Under the pieces are notes generated by a model. That model worked only from the letters and a program-made list of their open reading frames with translations. It had not been told where the DNA came from and did not search any database. A DNA stretch of 64,000 nucleotides from Tellurirhabdus rosea (GTDB lineage Bacteria; Bacteroidota; Bacteroidia; Cytophagales; Spirosomataceae). Positions 1-8,870 of the stretch are shown piece after piece (position 1 is the stretch's first letter; every line of letters starts with the position of its first letter). The DNA is taken from contig NZ_CP111085.1 in assembly GCF_026278345.1 (NCBI RefSeq), forward strand, positions 1,128,001-1,192,000. The letters run 5' to 3'. A program made the translations under genes and the position numbers.

Positions 1-23
1 TAACCATTCAGATACCGTATTTC

Positions 24-3000
24 ATGATAGATAAACTGATTGCCTGGAGCGTCCGCAGCCCCTGGACGGTCGGCCTTTTGATGCTTGGGCTGATGATCTG
101 GGGAAGCTTTTCGCTCAAAAACCTACCGATCGACGCGGTGCCCGACGTGACCAACCAGCAGGTAGACGTCATTACGAACTCGCCGAACCTGTCGTCGCTG
201 GAAATTGAAAAATTCATCACTACGCCGATCGAAATGGCGATGGCCAACATTCCGGGCCTGATCGAAGTCCGCTCGACTTCCAAGTTCGGTTCGGCGGTGG
301 TCAAGCTGATTTTTACGGACGAAACGGACATTTACTGGGCGCGCCAGCAGGTGTTCGAACGCCTCGAAGGGGTCAAGTCCGAAATTCCCGAAGGAGCCGG
401 AACGCCGATTCTCGGACCGGTTTCGACGGGCCTGGGGGAGATTTATCAGTACGTTATCCGGAACGAGGACCCGGATAATCCAAACTATACATTAACCGAA
501 ATCCGGACCGTGCAGGACTGGTACGTGCGCCGCCAACTGCTGGGTATGGCCGGGGTTGCCGACGTCAGCGGCTACGGCGGGTACAGCAAGGAGTACCAGG
601 CCAAGCTCAAACTGGACCGGATGCGGGCTTTGGGCGTGACCATCGACGATCTGTACGGCGCGCTGTCGGGCGGCAACAGCAACACGGGCGGGGCCTACAT
701 CGAGAAGGACAACAAAGCCTACACCATCCGCGGCATCGGTCTGGTGCAGAACCTGGAGGACATCGGCCGGACGGTCATCCGGAAAAACGGCCCCACGCCC
801 GTGCTGGTCCGCGACGTGGCGGACGTGGAGTTCGGCCACGCCCTGCGGTTCGGGGCGCTGACGATGGACGGCCGCGGCGAAGTGGTCGGCGGCTCGGTGC
901 TGATGATGAAAGGAGCCAACGGCAACGAAGTCATCGGGCGGCTGAAAGACAAGTTCGCCGAAATTCAGCGGGGACTGCCCAACGGGCTGGTCATCGAACC
1001 GTTCCTCGACCGTTCGAAGATCGTCAACGCGGCCATCAAAACCGTGGCGACCAACCTGATCGAAGGGGCCATCATCGTCGTTTTCGTGATTCTGGTTCTG
1101 CTGGGCAACTGGCGGGCGAGTCTGCTGGCCGCCTCGGTGATTCCGCTGGCGATGCTGTTTGCCTTTATCTGGATGGGGCAGTTCGGCGTCGTCGGCAACA
1201 TCATGAGTCTCGGCGCCATCGACTTCGGCCTGCTGGTCGATCCGGCCATCATCGTCGTGGAATCCGTCGTGCTCTTTCTGGCCGTTGCGTTTCAAAAACG
1301 GCAGCAGCTGGCCCAGCAGAACGGCAAGTCTACGGTGCTGACCTACAAAGACCGGCAGGAAACCATCATTTCGGCGGTTTCGGAAGTGAAACAGTCGGTC
1401 GTGTTCGGCGGGCTGATCATCCTCATCGTGTACTTCCCGATTCTGACGCTGGAAGGCGTGGAAGGCAAGATGTTCTCGCCGATGGCCAAAACGGTAGGCT
1501 TTGCCATCCTCGGGGCTCTGCTGCTTTCACTGACCTACGTGCCGATGATGAGCGCCCTGATCCTGCGGCCGCCCAAAGACCCGCACGACCACGGTTTTTC
1601 GCAGAAAATCGTCGATTTCTTCTGGAAAGGACTGCGCCCGCTCGTGCGGGGCGGCCTGAAAGCCAAGCCCGTAGTGGTGGCCATGGCCATCGGCGTGCTG
1701 CTGGCCGGGGTGCTGGGCTTCAGCCGCATCGGTGGTGAATTTATCCCGAAACTGCAGGAAGGCGATATCGTCGTGGACATGGACCTGCCCGTCGGGACGC
1801 CCCTGACCGAGTCGATCCGGCAAAGCAAGCTGTTTCAGGAAGGGCTGATGAAGGCATTTCCGGATGAAATCGAAAGCGCGGTTTCCAAGATCGGTACCTC
1901 GGAGGTCAAGGTGGACCCGCTGCCGCTGGAATCGCAGGAACTGTACGTGTCGCTCACCGACAAGAAGACCTGGAAAAAGGCGAAGACGCAGGAAGAGCTT
2001 TCGGTGCTGTTCAACAACTACATGGCGCAGTTTCCGGGGCCGGTTTACGCCATTTCGCAGCCCATCGAAAGCCGGGTGAACGACATGATGAGCGGCGCCC
2101 GGACGGACGTGGTCGTGCAGCTCTACGGCCCGGACCTCGACACGCTGGTCACCAAGATGAAGCAGGTGATCCAGATCATCCGGCGCGTGCCGGGGGCGGT
2201 GGACGTGAAGGCGGCGAAAGTGTACGGGCTTCCGCAGCTTAACATCAAGTACGACCGGCAGCGGCTCGCCGTCCACGGCATCCAGGTGGAGCAGATTAAC
2301 CGGACCGTGCAGATGGCCTTCGGCGGCGCAACGGCCGGGGTGGTCTACGAACAGGATAAACGCTTCGACCTGACCTTCCGGCTGACCGGCGACGACCGCG
2401 TGCGCCCCGAAAACATCGAAAACCTGCTGGTCAACGACCCCGACAACAACCCCATTCCGCTGCGCGAACTGGCGGTGATCACCGAGGATGTCGGCCCGTC
2501 CGAAATCATGCACAAGGACCTGAAGCGGGTGGTCAACGTCGGCTTCAACGTGCGCGAACGGGACCTCGAATCGGTGGTCAACGATGTGATTCGGGAGGTG
2601 AGCCGCGCCGTGCCGGTTTCGAAGGATTACAAAATCACCTACGGCGGCGAATTCGAAAACTTCAGCCGCGCCAAAGACCGGCTGGCCATCGTCGTGCCGA
2701 TTTCGCTGCTCATCATCTTCGGCCTGCTCTACCTGTCGTTTGGCAATTTCCGCGACAGCCTGCTGATCTACGCCGTGGTGCCGCTGTCAGCCGTGGGTGG
2801 GGTGTTCTCGCTCCTGCTGCGCGACATGAACTTCAGTATCTCGGCCGGAGTCGGGTTCATCGCACTCTTCGGGGTGGCGGTTTTGAACGGGATTCTGCTC
2901 GTGAGCCACTTCAACGAACTGGGTCGTCAGGGTGTGACGGACCCCGACCAGCGGGTTTTGCGCGGACTGGAAGAACGCATCCGGCCGGTGCTGATGACCT

Positions 3001-3203
3001 CGTTCGTGGCCGCACTGGGCTTCATGCCGATGGCCCTCTCAACCAGCATGGGGGCCGAAGTGCAGAAACCGCTCGCGACGGTCGTCATCGGCGGCCTGCT
3101 GACGGCTACGGTCCTGACGCTCATCATCCTGCCGGTGCTGTACGCCCTGTTTGCCAAAAAATCTGTCCCCCAACCGAAAAAACTTGAAGAGGAAGTCGCA
3201 TGA
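24..3203 (+). CDS. czcA: Heavy-metal efflux RND pump, inner-membrane subunit (CzcA/CusA family)
   Basis: Proton-driven trimeric pump of the heavy-metal RND class that moves metal ions out through an outer-membrane channel. The 1059 residues match the family length. A first membrane helix lies at about residues 12-32, followed by two large periplasmic regions and a C-terminal helix block ending near residue 1045. The three acidic residues that relay protons in CzcA are present with the exact 6- and 7-residue spacing: D400 (IDFGLL), D406 (LVDPAI) and E413 (VVESVV). The motif reads D-P and E-S where most relatives read D-G and E-N. The stop overlaps the next start as ATGA, so the operon order is A, TolC-like, B. 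No metal sensor is visible, and the metal cannot be read from sequence. Confidence 0.93.
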   Translation: MIDKLIAWSVRSPWTVGLLMLGLMIWGSFSLKNLPIDAVPDVTNQQVDVITNSPNLSSLEIEKFITTPIEMAMANIPGLIEVRSTSKFGSAVVKLIFTDETDIYWARQQVFERLEGVKSEIPEGAGTPILGPVSTGLGEIYQYVIRNEDPDNPNYTLTEIRTVQDWYVRRQLLGMAGVADVSGYGGYSKEYQAKLKLDRMRALGVTIDDLYGALSGGNSNTGGAYIEKDNKAYTIRGIGLVQNLEDIGRTVIRKNGPTPVLVRDVADVEFGHALRFGALTMDGRGEVVGGSVLMMKGANGNEVIGRLKDKFAEIQRGLPNGLVIEPFLDRSKIVNAAIKTVATNLIEGAIIVVFVILVLLGNWRASLLAASVIPLAMLFAFIWMGQFGVVGNIMSLGAIDFGLLVDPAIIVVESVVLFLAVAFQKRQQLAQQNGKSTVLTYKDRQETIISAVSEVKQSVVFGGLIILIVYFPILTLEGVEGKMFSPMAKTVGFAILGALLLSLTYVPMMSALILRPPKDPHDHGFSQKIVDFFWKGLRPLVRGGLKAKPVVVAMAIGVLLAGVLGFSRIGGEFIPKLQEGDIVVDMDLPVGTPLTESIRQSKLFQEGLMKAFPDEIESAVSKIGTSEVKVDPLPLESQELYVSLTDKKTWKKAKTQEELSVLFNNYMAQFPGPVYAISQPIESRVNDMMSGARTDVVVQLYGPDLDTLVTKMKQVIQIIRRVPGAVDVKAAKVYGLPQLNIKYDRQRLAVHGIQVEQINRTVQMAFGGATAGVVYEQDKRFDLTFRLTGDDRVRPENIENLLVNDPDNNPIPLRELAVITEDVGPSEIMHKDLKRVVNVGFNVRERDLESVVNDVIREVSRAVPVSKDYKITYGGEFENFSRAKDRLAIVVPISLLIIFGLLYLSFGNFRDSLLIYAVVPLSAVGGVFSLLLRDMNFSISAGVGFIALFGVAVLNGILLVSHFNELGRQGVTDPDQRVLRGLEERIRPVLMTSFVAALGFMPMALSTSMGAEVQKPLATVVIGGLLTATVLTLIILPVLYALFAKKSVPQPKKLEEEVA

Positions 3204-4420
3204 TCGAATCACATAGAACATTTCGAATAAACCGAATAGCGGCCCTGTCGCTGGCGGCGGGTTTGCTGACCGTACCGGCCGTTCAGGCGCAACGGCTGCT
3301 GAGTCTGCCGGAGGCCATCAACATGGCTCTGGAAAATAACCCGCAGGTCAAAGTGGCCAATTTGCGGGTCGATAAGCAGCGCGCCCTGCTGCCCAGCGCG
3401 CTCAGCCTTACCGGGCCGGAACTCATTTTTGAAGCGCCGACCACCCGGCATTTTGAACCCGGCCTTCTAATGCCGTTTTCGCTGCCGACCGTTTACCGAA
3501 ACCAGCGGAAGGTGCAGGAACAGCAGGTGCAGCTGAGCCAGACGGAAAAGCAGGTAACGACCAATACCCTGCGGTACAATGTCCGGACGATTTTTAACGA
3601 AATTCTGTACCTGCGGGAAAGCATCGCCAACTACCGCCGTCAGGACAGTCTGCTGCTGGATTTTGCGCGGGTGACGGGCGTGCGCCAGCGGGTGGGCCAG
3701 ATCTCGCGGATTGAAGTCCTGAACGCCCAGTCGCAGCAACGCGAGATTCGCTACCTGCTCGACCAGACGCGCGCCCGGGTCCGGAGTGCCCGGATTCAGC
3801 TCGGTCTGCTGGTCGGGATGCCCAACGATACAACCCTGCAAGCAGCCGGAACCTTCGGAAAGCTGGCGTATTCGACGCCTTTTCTGTCAAGCGATTCAAC
3901 GTTTACGCGCAACCCGCTGAGCGGTTTTTACCGCCAGAACCAGCGCCTCAGCGAGGCCAATCTGACGCTGGAGCAGAAACGCCGCCTGCCGAACATCATT
4001 GTCGGATACCTCAACCAGGGAACGGCCGAATCGCCCTGGCTCTACCGCTTCCGCTTCGGGATGTCGCTGCCGGTCTGGGGCTGGGTAGCCAGTTCGCGGA
4101 TCAAGGCGGCGCAGACGGATGTCGCCATCGCCCGGACGCAGATTTCGCTGAATCAGTACGAGTTGCAGGGAAGCTACGACAAAGCCTTTGCCGACTACCT
4201 GCAATACCAGGAAGCTCTGGACTATTTTGAAACGATTGGCCTGCTCGAAGCGAACGAGATTGTCAAGGCAGCCCAGGACGGTTACCGGCTCGGCAGCATC
4301 GGCTATTACGACTACTTGCTGAACATTCAGCAGGCGTTCAAAATCCGGCTCGGCTACCTCGAAGCCCTGCGGAATTTCAATCAGGCCGTCATTACGCTTC
4401 AATACCTCAAAGGCGAGTAA
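3200..4420 (+). CDS. TolC-family outer-membrane efflux channel (CzcC-like)
   Basis: Outer-membrane trimeric channel that completes the tripartite metal-efflux system with CzcA and CzcB. The 406-residue protein starts with a signal peptide (hydrophobic stretch IAALSLAAGLLTVPAVQAQ, cleavage expected near residue 30). It continues with the long helical repeats typical of the OEP fold, including the early segment LPEAINMALENNPQ that opens many TolC-like proteins. Translation is coupled to czcA through a 4-base ATGA overlap, and czcB follows after 18 bases. The length is short for TolC but normal for CzcC-type channels of Bacteroidota. No lipobox is seen. Confidence 0.88.
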   Translation: MIESHRTFRINRIAALSLAAGLLTVPAVQAQRLLSLPEAINMALENNPQVKVANLRVDKQRALLPSALSLTGPELIFEAPTTRHFEPGLLMPFSLPTVYRNQRKVQEQQVQLSQTEKQVTTNTLRYNVRTIFNEILYLRESIANYRRQDSLLLDFARVTGVRQRVGQISRIEVLNAQSQQREIRYLLDQTRARVRSARIQLGLLVGMPNDTTLQAAGTFGKLAYSTPFLSSDSTFTRNPLSGFYRQNQRLSEANLTLEQKRRLPNIIVGYLNQGTAESPWLYRFRFGMSLPVWGWVASSRIKAAQTDVAIARTQISLNQYELQGSYDKAFADYLQYQEALDYFETIGLLEANEIVKAAQDGYRLGSIGYYDYLLNIQQAFKIRLGYLEALRNFNQAVITLQYLKGE

Positions 4421-4438
4421 ATCTTAAAAAATATCACC

Positions 4439-5635
4439 ATGAACCGATACCTCATTCTTTTTCTAAGCGCGGCTGCGGTCCTGACGGGCCTGAATGCCTG
4501 CCACGATTCCAACGGGAAAGACACCGAAGAGCCGGCCGCCGCGTCCGCCAATGCCGCCAATGCCGTGGTCGATGTCATCCGGCTGACGCCCCGGCAACTG
4601 GAGTCCGCCAACGTCAACCTCGTGCAGTTCGAAGACCGGACGCTGCAGCCCATCATTTACGCCAACGGGGTCATTACGCTCCTTCCGGACAGCAAGGCGG
4701 AGGTCAGCAGCCATATCGACGGCAAAATCGAGCAGATTTTCGTGCGCGAGGGCCAGAGCGTGAAGAAAGGCCAGCCGCTGGCCCGGATTTCGAGCTTTCA
4801 GCTGCTGGAATTGCAGAACGACTATGCCGCCGCCCACAGCGAAGTGGAATATCTGGAAGTGGAATACAAACGGCAGGACGAACTCCGCAAAAGCAACATC
4901 GGCGTACTAGCTGACTACCAATCCGTGGACGCCAAGCTGAAAGCCGCCCTCGCCCGCGAACGGGCGTTGAAGAACAAGCTCGACATCATCGGCGTACCCA
5001 CGGCCAGCCTCATCCGGACAAAAGACGTGCGCATGACGTCTTCGCTGGTCGTCCGTTCACCGATTGACGGGTTTATCTTCAAATTTCACGAAAACATCGG
5101 TTCGACCGTCCAGCCGGAAACGCTGCTGGCCGAGGTCATCAACCCCAACCGCACGCAGGCGGACATTTACGTTTACGAAAAAGACGCGGACTACGTGCGC
5201 GAAGGCCAGCCCGTCGAGCTGCGCTTTGTGAACCATTCGTCAGCGCCGGTACGGGGTAAAGTGGCCTACATTTCCCGCTCCCTGGACGCCGAAAACCGGG
5301 CCATTACGCTGCACGTCACTTACGAACGTCCCAAAACCAGCAACCTGATGCTGGCGGACATGAACGTGCAGGCGCGGCTGATTGGCGTCGGCACGCGGAC
5401 CAGCCAGAACACCCTGCCGCGCACGGCCATTCTGGACGACGGGGAGGCCAAGTTCATCTTCCTGACCAGCCGCTGGGAGAACGATACGATTCCCCTGAAA
5501 AAGCAGAAAGTGGAGATTGTGAGCCAGGGCGAAAGCTTCGTGGAAGTCCGCCCGGTCGGCAAAGTCCCCGCCGCTGTGAAGGTCGCCAACAACAACGTGC
5601 TGGCGCTGGAAGCGGAACGGAAGAAATTGGAATAG
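4439..5635 (+). CDS. czcB: Efflux RND periplasmic adaptor subunit (CzcB-like), lipoprotein
   Basis: Membrane-fusion protein that bridges the RND pump and the outer-membrane channel. The 398-residue protein begins with a lipoprotein signal peptide ending in the lipobox L18-N19-A20-C21, so it is probably anchored by lipid at Cys21. A lipoyl/biotinyl-like half motif with GKIEQIFVREGQSVKKGQPL follows, then a short helical hairpin (about residues 120-180), the second lipoyl half (VVRSPIDGFIF) and a beta-barrel domain. It is the last gene of the czcA-tolC-czcB operon. Its stop codon touches the left arm of a long hairpin at 5635-5730 that probably terminates the transcript. No His-rich metal-binding extension is present. 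Confidence 0.88.
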   Translation: MNRYLILFLSAAAVLTGLNACHDSNGKDTEEPAAASANAANAVVDVIRLTPRQLESANVNLVQFEDRTLQPIIYANGVITLLPDSKAEVSSHIDGKIEQIFVREGQSVKKGQPLARISSFQLLELQNDYAAAHSEVEYLEVEYKRQDELRKSNIGVLADYQSVDAKLKAALARERALKNKLDIIGVPTASLIRTKDVRMTSSLVVRSPIDGFIFKFHENIGSTVQPETLLAEVINPNRTQADIYVYEKDADYVREGQPVELRFVNHSSAPVRGKVAYISRSLDAENRAITLHVTYERPKTSNLMLADMNVQARLIGVGTRTSQNTLPRTAILDDGEAKFIFLTSRWENDTIPLKKQKVEIVSQGESFVEVRPVGKVPAAVKVANNNVLALEAERKKLE

Positions 5636-5730
5636 CGAATTAGTGAATAGCGAATTGGCGAATAAGCTCCGCTAAATCAGCATTCTGACCAAGCGGAGTC
5701 TATTCGCCAATTCGCTATTCACTAATTCGC
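5635..5730. repeat. Long hairpin between convergent genes (family member 1)
   Basis: Inverted repeat with 39-base arms (5635-5673 and 5692-5730) that match at 37 of 39 positions, separated by a loop holding ATCAGCATTCTGACCA. The inner part of the stem carries AGCTCCGCT/AGCGGAGT. The arms consist of iterated words such as GCGAATTAGTGAATA. It fills almost the whole gap between the stop codons of czcB and the nucleoside transporter, so it is placed to act as a two-way terminator. Confidence 0.85.
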
Positions 5731-5733
5731 AAT

Positions 5734-6975
5734 TTAAAGAAGAAGCCCCGCCAGCGTAGCCGACATATAACTTGCCAGCGTGCCGCAGATGAGGGCTTTG
5801 AAACCGAGTTTGGCGAGATCGCGGCGGCGGTTGGGGGCCAGTTCGCCAATGCCGCCGACCTGAATGGCGATGGAGGAGAAGTTGGCAAAACCGCAAAGCG
5901 CGAAGCTGGTGATGGCTACCGTCTTGGGGTCAAGCGTTTCCTTCACCTTCACCAGATCGAGGTAGGCGACAAACTCGTTGACCACCATCTTGGTCCCCAT
6001 CAGGGCGCCCGCCGTCTGGATGTCCTGCGTCGGAACGCCCATTGCCCAGGCAAAGATCGAGAACAGCTTACCCAGCAGGAAGTTCAGACTCAGGAACGTC
6101 ACGCCGAAGCCGTTGTAGCCGATTTTGAACAGAATGGCATCCAGCAGGCCGATGAGGGCGATGAACCCGATCAGCATGGCAATCACGTTGAAGCCTACCT
6201 TCAGACCCTCGCTGGCTCCGGCCGCAATGGCGTCGAGGAGGTTGGCGTGCGTCTTTTTGATCTCCAGTTTGACCGTTCCGGACGTTTCGGACACCTGCGT
6301 TTCCGGGAACACGATTTTACTGATGACCAGCGCCCCCGGTGCGGCCATGATGCTGGCCGCCAGCAGGTAAGGAGCCGGCACGCCCAGCGAAATGTAGACG
6401 GCCAGTACGCCGCCGGCAATGCAGGCAAAGCTTCCCGCCATCGACGCCAGCAGCTCCGAATTGGTCATCCCTTTCAGGTACGGCTTGATCATGATCTGGG
6501 CCTCTACCTGTCCGACAAAAGTGCTGGACACGTTCGACAGCGCCTCGGCCCCGCTCACGCCCATCAGCCATTTCATCACACGCGCCATCACGGCGACCAC
6601 CCGCTGCATGACACCGAGGTGGTAGAAGATATTGACCAGCACCGCGACGAAAATAATGGTCGGAATGACCCGGAAGAAGAAAATGAAATCATTCCCCGCG
6701 CCGAAAGCCCGGTCGAGCACGGCTTTATTCACCAGCGAGCCGAAAACAAAGCCCGCACCGGCATCGGCATACGAAAGCAGTTTGGCGACAATATTTCCCA
6801 GCCAGCCGAAGGTTTTTTGCCCGGCATCTGTCTTCAATACAAAAACGGCCAGCCCGAACTGAAGGCCCAACCCTACAAGGACAGTACGAAGATTTATGGC
6901 TTTACGGTTGTTGGACATTGCATAAGCAATACCCAGAATCAGAACGACTCCAATCAGTCCGGTGAAACGGCTCAT
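5734..6975 (-). CDS. Concentrative nucleoside transporter (CNT/NupC family)
   Basis: Inner-membrane symporter that imports nucleosides using an ion gradient. The 413-residue length is that of bacterial CNT proteins. Recognisable CNT segments are the substrate-site stretch FVGQVEAQIMIKPYLKG (about residues 150-170, with the G-Q-x-E motif), the following SMAGSFACIAGGVLA, and the C-terminal ALCGFANFSSIAIQVGG. Helices cover the protein, including a first one at about residues 5-20. It is transcribed toward the metal-efflux operon and shares the hairpin terminator with it. Upstream (6976-7194) is a divergent region shared with the apiose-type operon. A weak -7-like element (TATCTTCG on the minus strand, 7017-7024) is visible there without a clear -33 partner. 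Confidence 0.9.
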   Translation of the reverse strand: MSRFTGLIGVVLILGIAYAMSNNRKAINLRTVLVGLGLQFGLAVFVLKTDAGQKTFGWLGNIVAKLLSYADAGAGFVFGSLVNKAVLDRAFGAGNDFIFFFRVIPTIIFVAVLVNIFYHLGVMQRVVAVMARVMKWLMGVSGAEALSNVSSTFVGQVEAQIMIKPYLKGMTNSELLASMAGSFACIAGGVLAVYISLGVPAPYLLAASIMAAPGALVISKIVFPETQVSETSGTVKLEIKKTHANLLDAIAAGASEGLKVGFNVIAMLIGFIALIGLLDAILFKIGYNGFGVTFLSLNFLLGKLFSIFAWAMGVPTQDIQTAGALMGTKMVVNEFVAYLDLVKVKETLDPKTVAITSFALCGFANFSSIAIQVGGIGELAPNRRRDLAKLGFKALICGTLASYMSATLAGLLL

Positions 6976-7194
6976 TAAAAAGTTATATTGGTGAAGTACA
7001 AAGTTTGAAAAGCCTGCGAAGATACAAAGGTTTTCCTACAAACGAGAGCCACCGCTGGTTACAAATGGTCTTTCGTCCAAAGATTCACCAAGTTTTAATG
7101 GTTACTCCCTTTTTCATTTGGCAGGAAATTACAAAACCGGCCTCTGGCAAAAGGAGATTCCCGCCAGCGGCTGCTTTCCGAATAAAAAGGAAAA

Positions 7195-8844
7195 GTGCAC
7201 CTGGGCCTTAGTTCGTATTCATTTCCCTGGGCGGTCGGAGTGCCGGGTTTTCGGCCCCAGACGCCGCTCTCTGCCTTTGATTTGCTGCAGAAAGCCGCCG
7301 AAGCCGGGCTCCGGGTTGTCCAGTTCGGCGATAATCTGCCGCTGCATACTCTGTCGGCCGACGAGCGGGCGGCCCTTTCCCGGCAGGCCCGCCAACTTGG
7401 CCTCCGGCTGGAAGTGGGCACGCGGCGCCTGACGCCGGACAACCTGAATGCGTACCTGTCCATTGCCCGGCAGCTGGGCTCTCCTTTTCTGCGGATGGTG
7501 ATCGACGATGCCGACTACCATCCCGGCGAAAACGAAGTCATCCGGACGATCAACGAGTGCCTTCCGGCGCTCCGGGAGCAGCAGATTATTCTGGCCCTGG
7601 AGAACCACGACCGCTTCCCGGCCGCTTCGCTCGAACGCATCATCCGGGCGACCGACCCCGACGGGGTGGGCATCTGCCTCGATTCGGTGAATTCGCTGGG
7701 AGCCGACGAAGGAAGCCGGGAGGTGCTGCGGATTCTGGCCCCATACACGGTTAATTTCCACGTCAAGGACTTCACCATCCGGCGCGTCGAACATAAAATG
7801 GGCTTCGTGGTGGAAGGCTGTCCGGCCGGACAGGGCCTGCTGGACATTCCAGAAACCCTCGCCGAACTGGCCCGCCACGGCCGCTGCCGAACCGCCACGC
7901 TCGAAGTCTGGTCCAATCCGGAGCCGACCATCGAGGCCACCGTAGCCCGAGAAACGCGCTGGGTGCAGCAAAGTCTGGAGTACCTGAAACCACTATTTGA
8001 CCAAAAAAATATGACCACGATTACGCTCGTCGGAGCAGGGGGCAAAATGGGTTGCCGGCTGACCGATAATTTTCTGAAGTACAGCCATTATCAGGTTCAT
8101 TATCTGGAAGTGAGCGAGCGCGGCATTGATAACCTGGCTTCTCGGGGCGTGACGGTGAGTCGGCAGAAAGACGTCATTCCGCTCTCCGACGTAGTGATTC
8201 TGGCCGTACCGGACGTCACCATCGGCTCGATTTCGGAGGGCATCATTCCGCACATGAAACCCGGTGCGCTGGTGCTGACCCTCGACCCGGCCGCTCCGCT
8301 CGACGGCGTGATCGCCCACCGCGACGACCTGGGTTACGTCATCGCCCATCCCTGCCACCCGTCCATTTTCAACTGGGAGCCGACCGAAGCGGCGTTCCGG
8401 GATTTCTACGGCGGCATTTCGGCGAAACAGTCCATCGTCGTAGCGCTGATGCACGGCACGGAAGAGCACTATCAGCTGGGCGAAAAAGTGTCGCAGGACA
8501 TGTACGCGCCCATCAGGGACACCCACCGGATTACGCTCGAACAGATGGCCATTCTCGAACCGGCGATGGTCGAGACGCTGGCGCAGACCTGCATGGAGGT
8601 CGTCAGGGAAGGCTACGACCGGATTGTCGCCCTCGGTGTTCCGGAGGCGGCCGCGCGGGATTTTGTGCTGGGCCACCTCCGCATCCAGATTGCGGTGCTG
8701 TTCAAAGAGGTCAACGGCTCGTTCTCGGATGCCGCCTACAAAATCAGCAAACGGGCCAAACCCCTGCTGTTCCGCGACAACTGGGAACGCATCTTCGACA
8801 TGGACGACATCCGCGAGCAGGTGAGGGATATTACGACGAAGTAA
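7195..8844 (+). CDS. OiaC-like TIM-barrel decarboxylase fused to ApnO-like D-apionate oxidoisomerase
   Basis: Two enzymes in one 549-residue frame. Residues 1-272 are a xylose-isomerase-like TIM barrel with the expected metal ligands in ALENHD, CLDSVNS, FHVKDF and LEVWSN. Residues 273-549 start with a Rossmann motif (LVGAGGKMG) and have the phosphogluconate-dehydrogenase-like C-terminal domain. Known families: in D-apiose breakdown ApnO rearranges and oxidises D-apionate to 3-oxo-isoapionate, and OiaC, a TIM-barrel protein, decarboxylates that product to L-erythrulose. The fusion therefore would join two consecutive steps. The start is GTG at 7195 after AAGGAAAA. The join falls at seven A residues (8003-8009) directly before an internal ATG at 8011. 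With six A residues the first protein would end in TGA overlapping that ATG, so the fusion may be an indel or real. The assignment to this pathway is inferred from family and neighbours. Confidence 0.72.
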   Translation: MHLGLSSYSFPWAVGVPGFRPQTPLSAFDLLQKAAEAGLRVVQFGDNLPLHTLSADERAALSRQARQLGLRLEVGTRRLTPDNLNAYLSIARQLGSPFLRMVIDDADYHPGENEVIRTINECLPALREQQIILALENHDRFPAASLERIIRATDPDGVGICLDSVNSLGADEGSREVLRILAPYTVNFHVKDFTIRRVEHKMGFVVEGCPAGQGLLDIPETLAELARHGRCRTATLEVWSNPEPTIEATVARETRWVQQSLEYLKPLFDQKNMTTITLVGAGGKMGCRLTDNFLKYSHYQVHYLEVSERGIDNLASRGVTVSRQKDVIPLSDVVILAVPDVTIGSISEGIIPHMKPGALVLTLDPAAPLDGVIAHRDDLGYVIAHPCHPSIFNWEPTEAAFRDFYGGISAKQSIVVALMHGTEEHYQLGEKVSQDMYAPIRDTHRITLEQMAILEPAMVETLAQTCMEVVREGYDRIVALGVPEAAARDFVLGHLRIQIAVLFKEVNGSFSDAAYKISKRAKPLLFRDNWERIFDMDDIREQVRDITTK

Positions 8845-8870
8845 CTTGATCGTTCAACTTTAAACGTCTT

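Noticed and set aside
8003-8010. Programmed -1 frameshift at the A AAA AAT heptamer in the fusion gene
   Set aside because: The zero frame already continues through both domains, and a -1 shift would lead into a short meaningless tail; only the one-A deletion (TGA overlapping the ATG) gives a sensible product.
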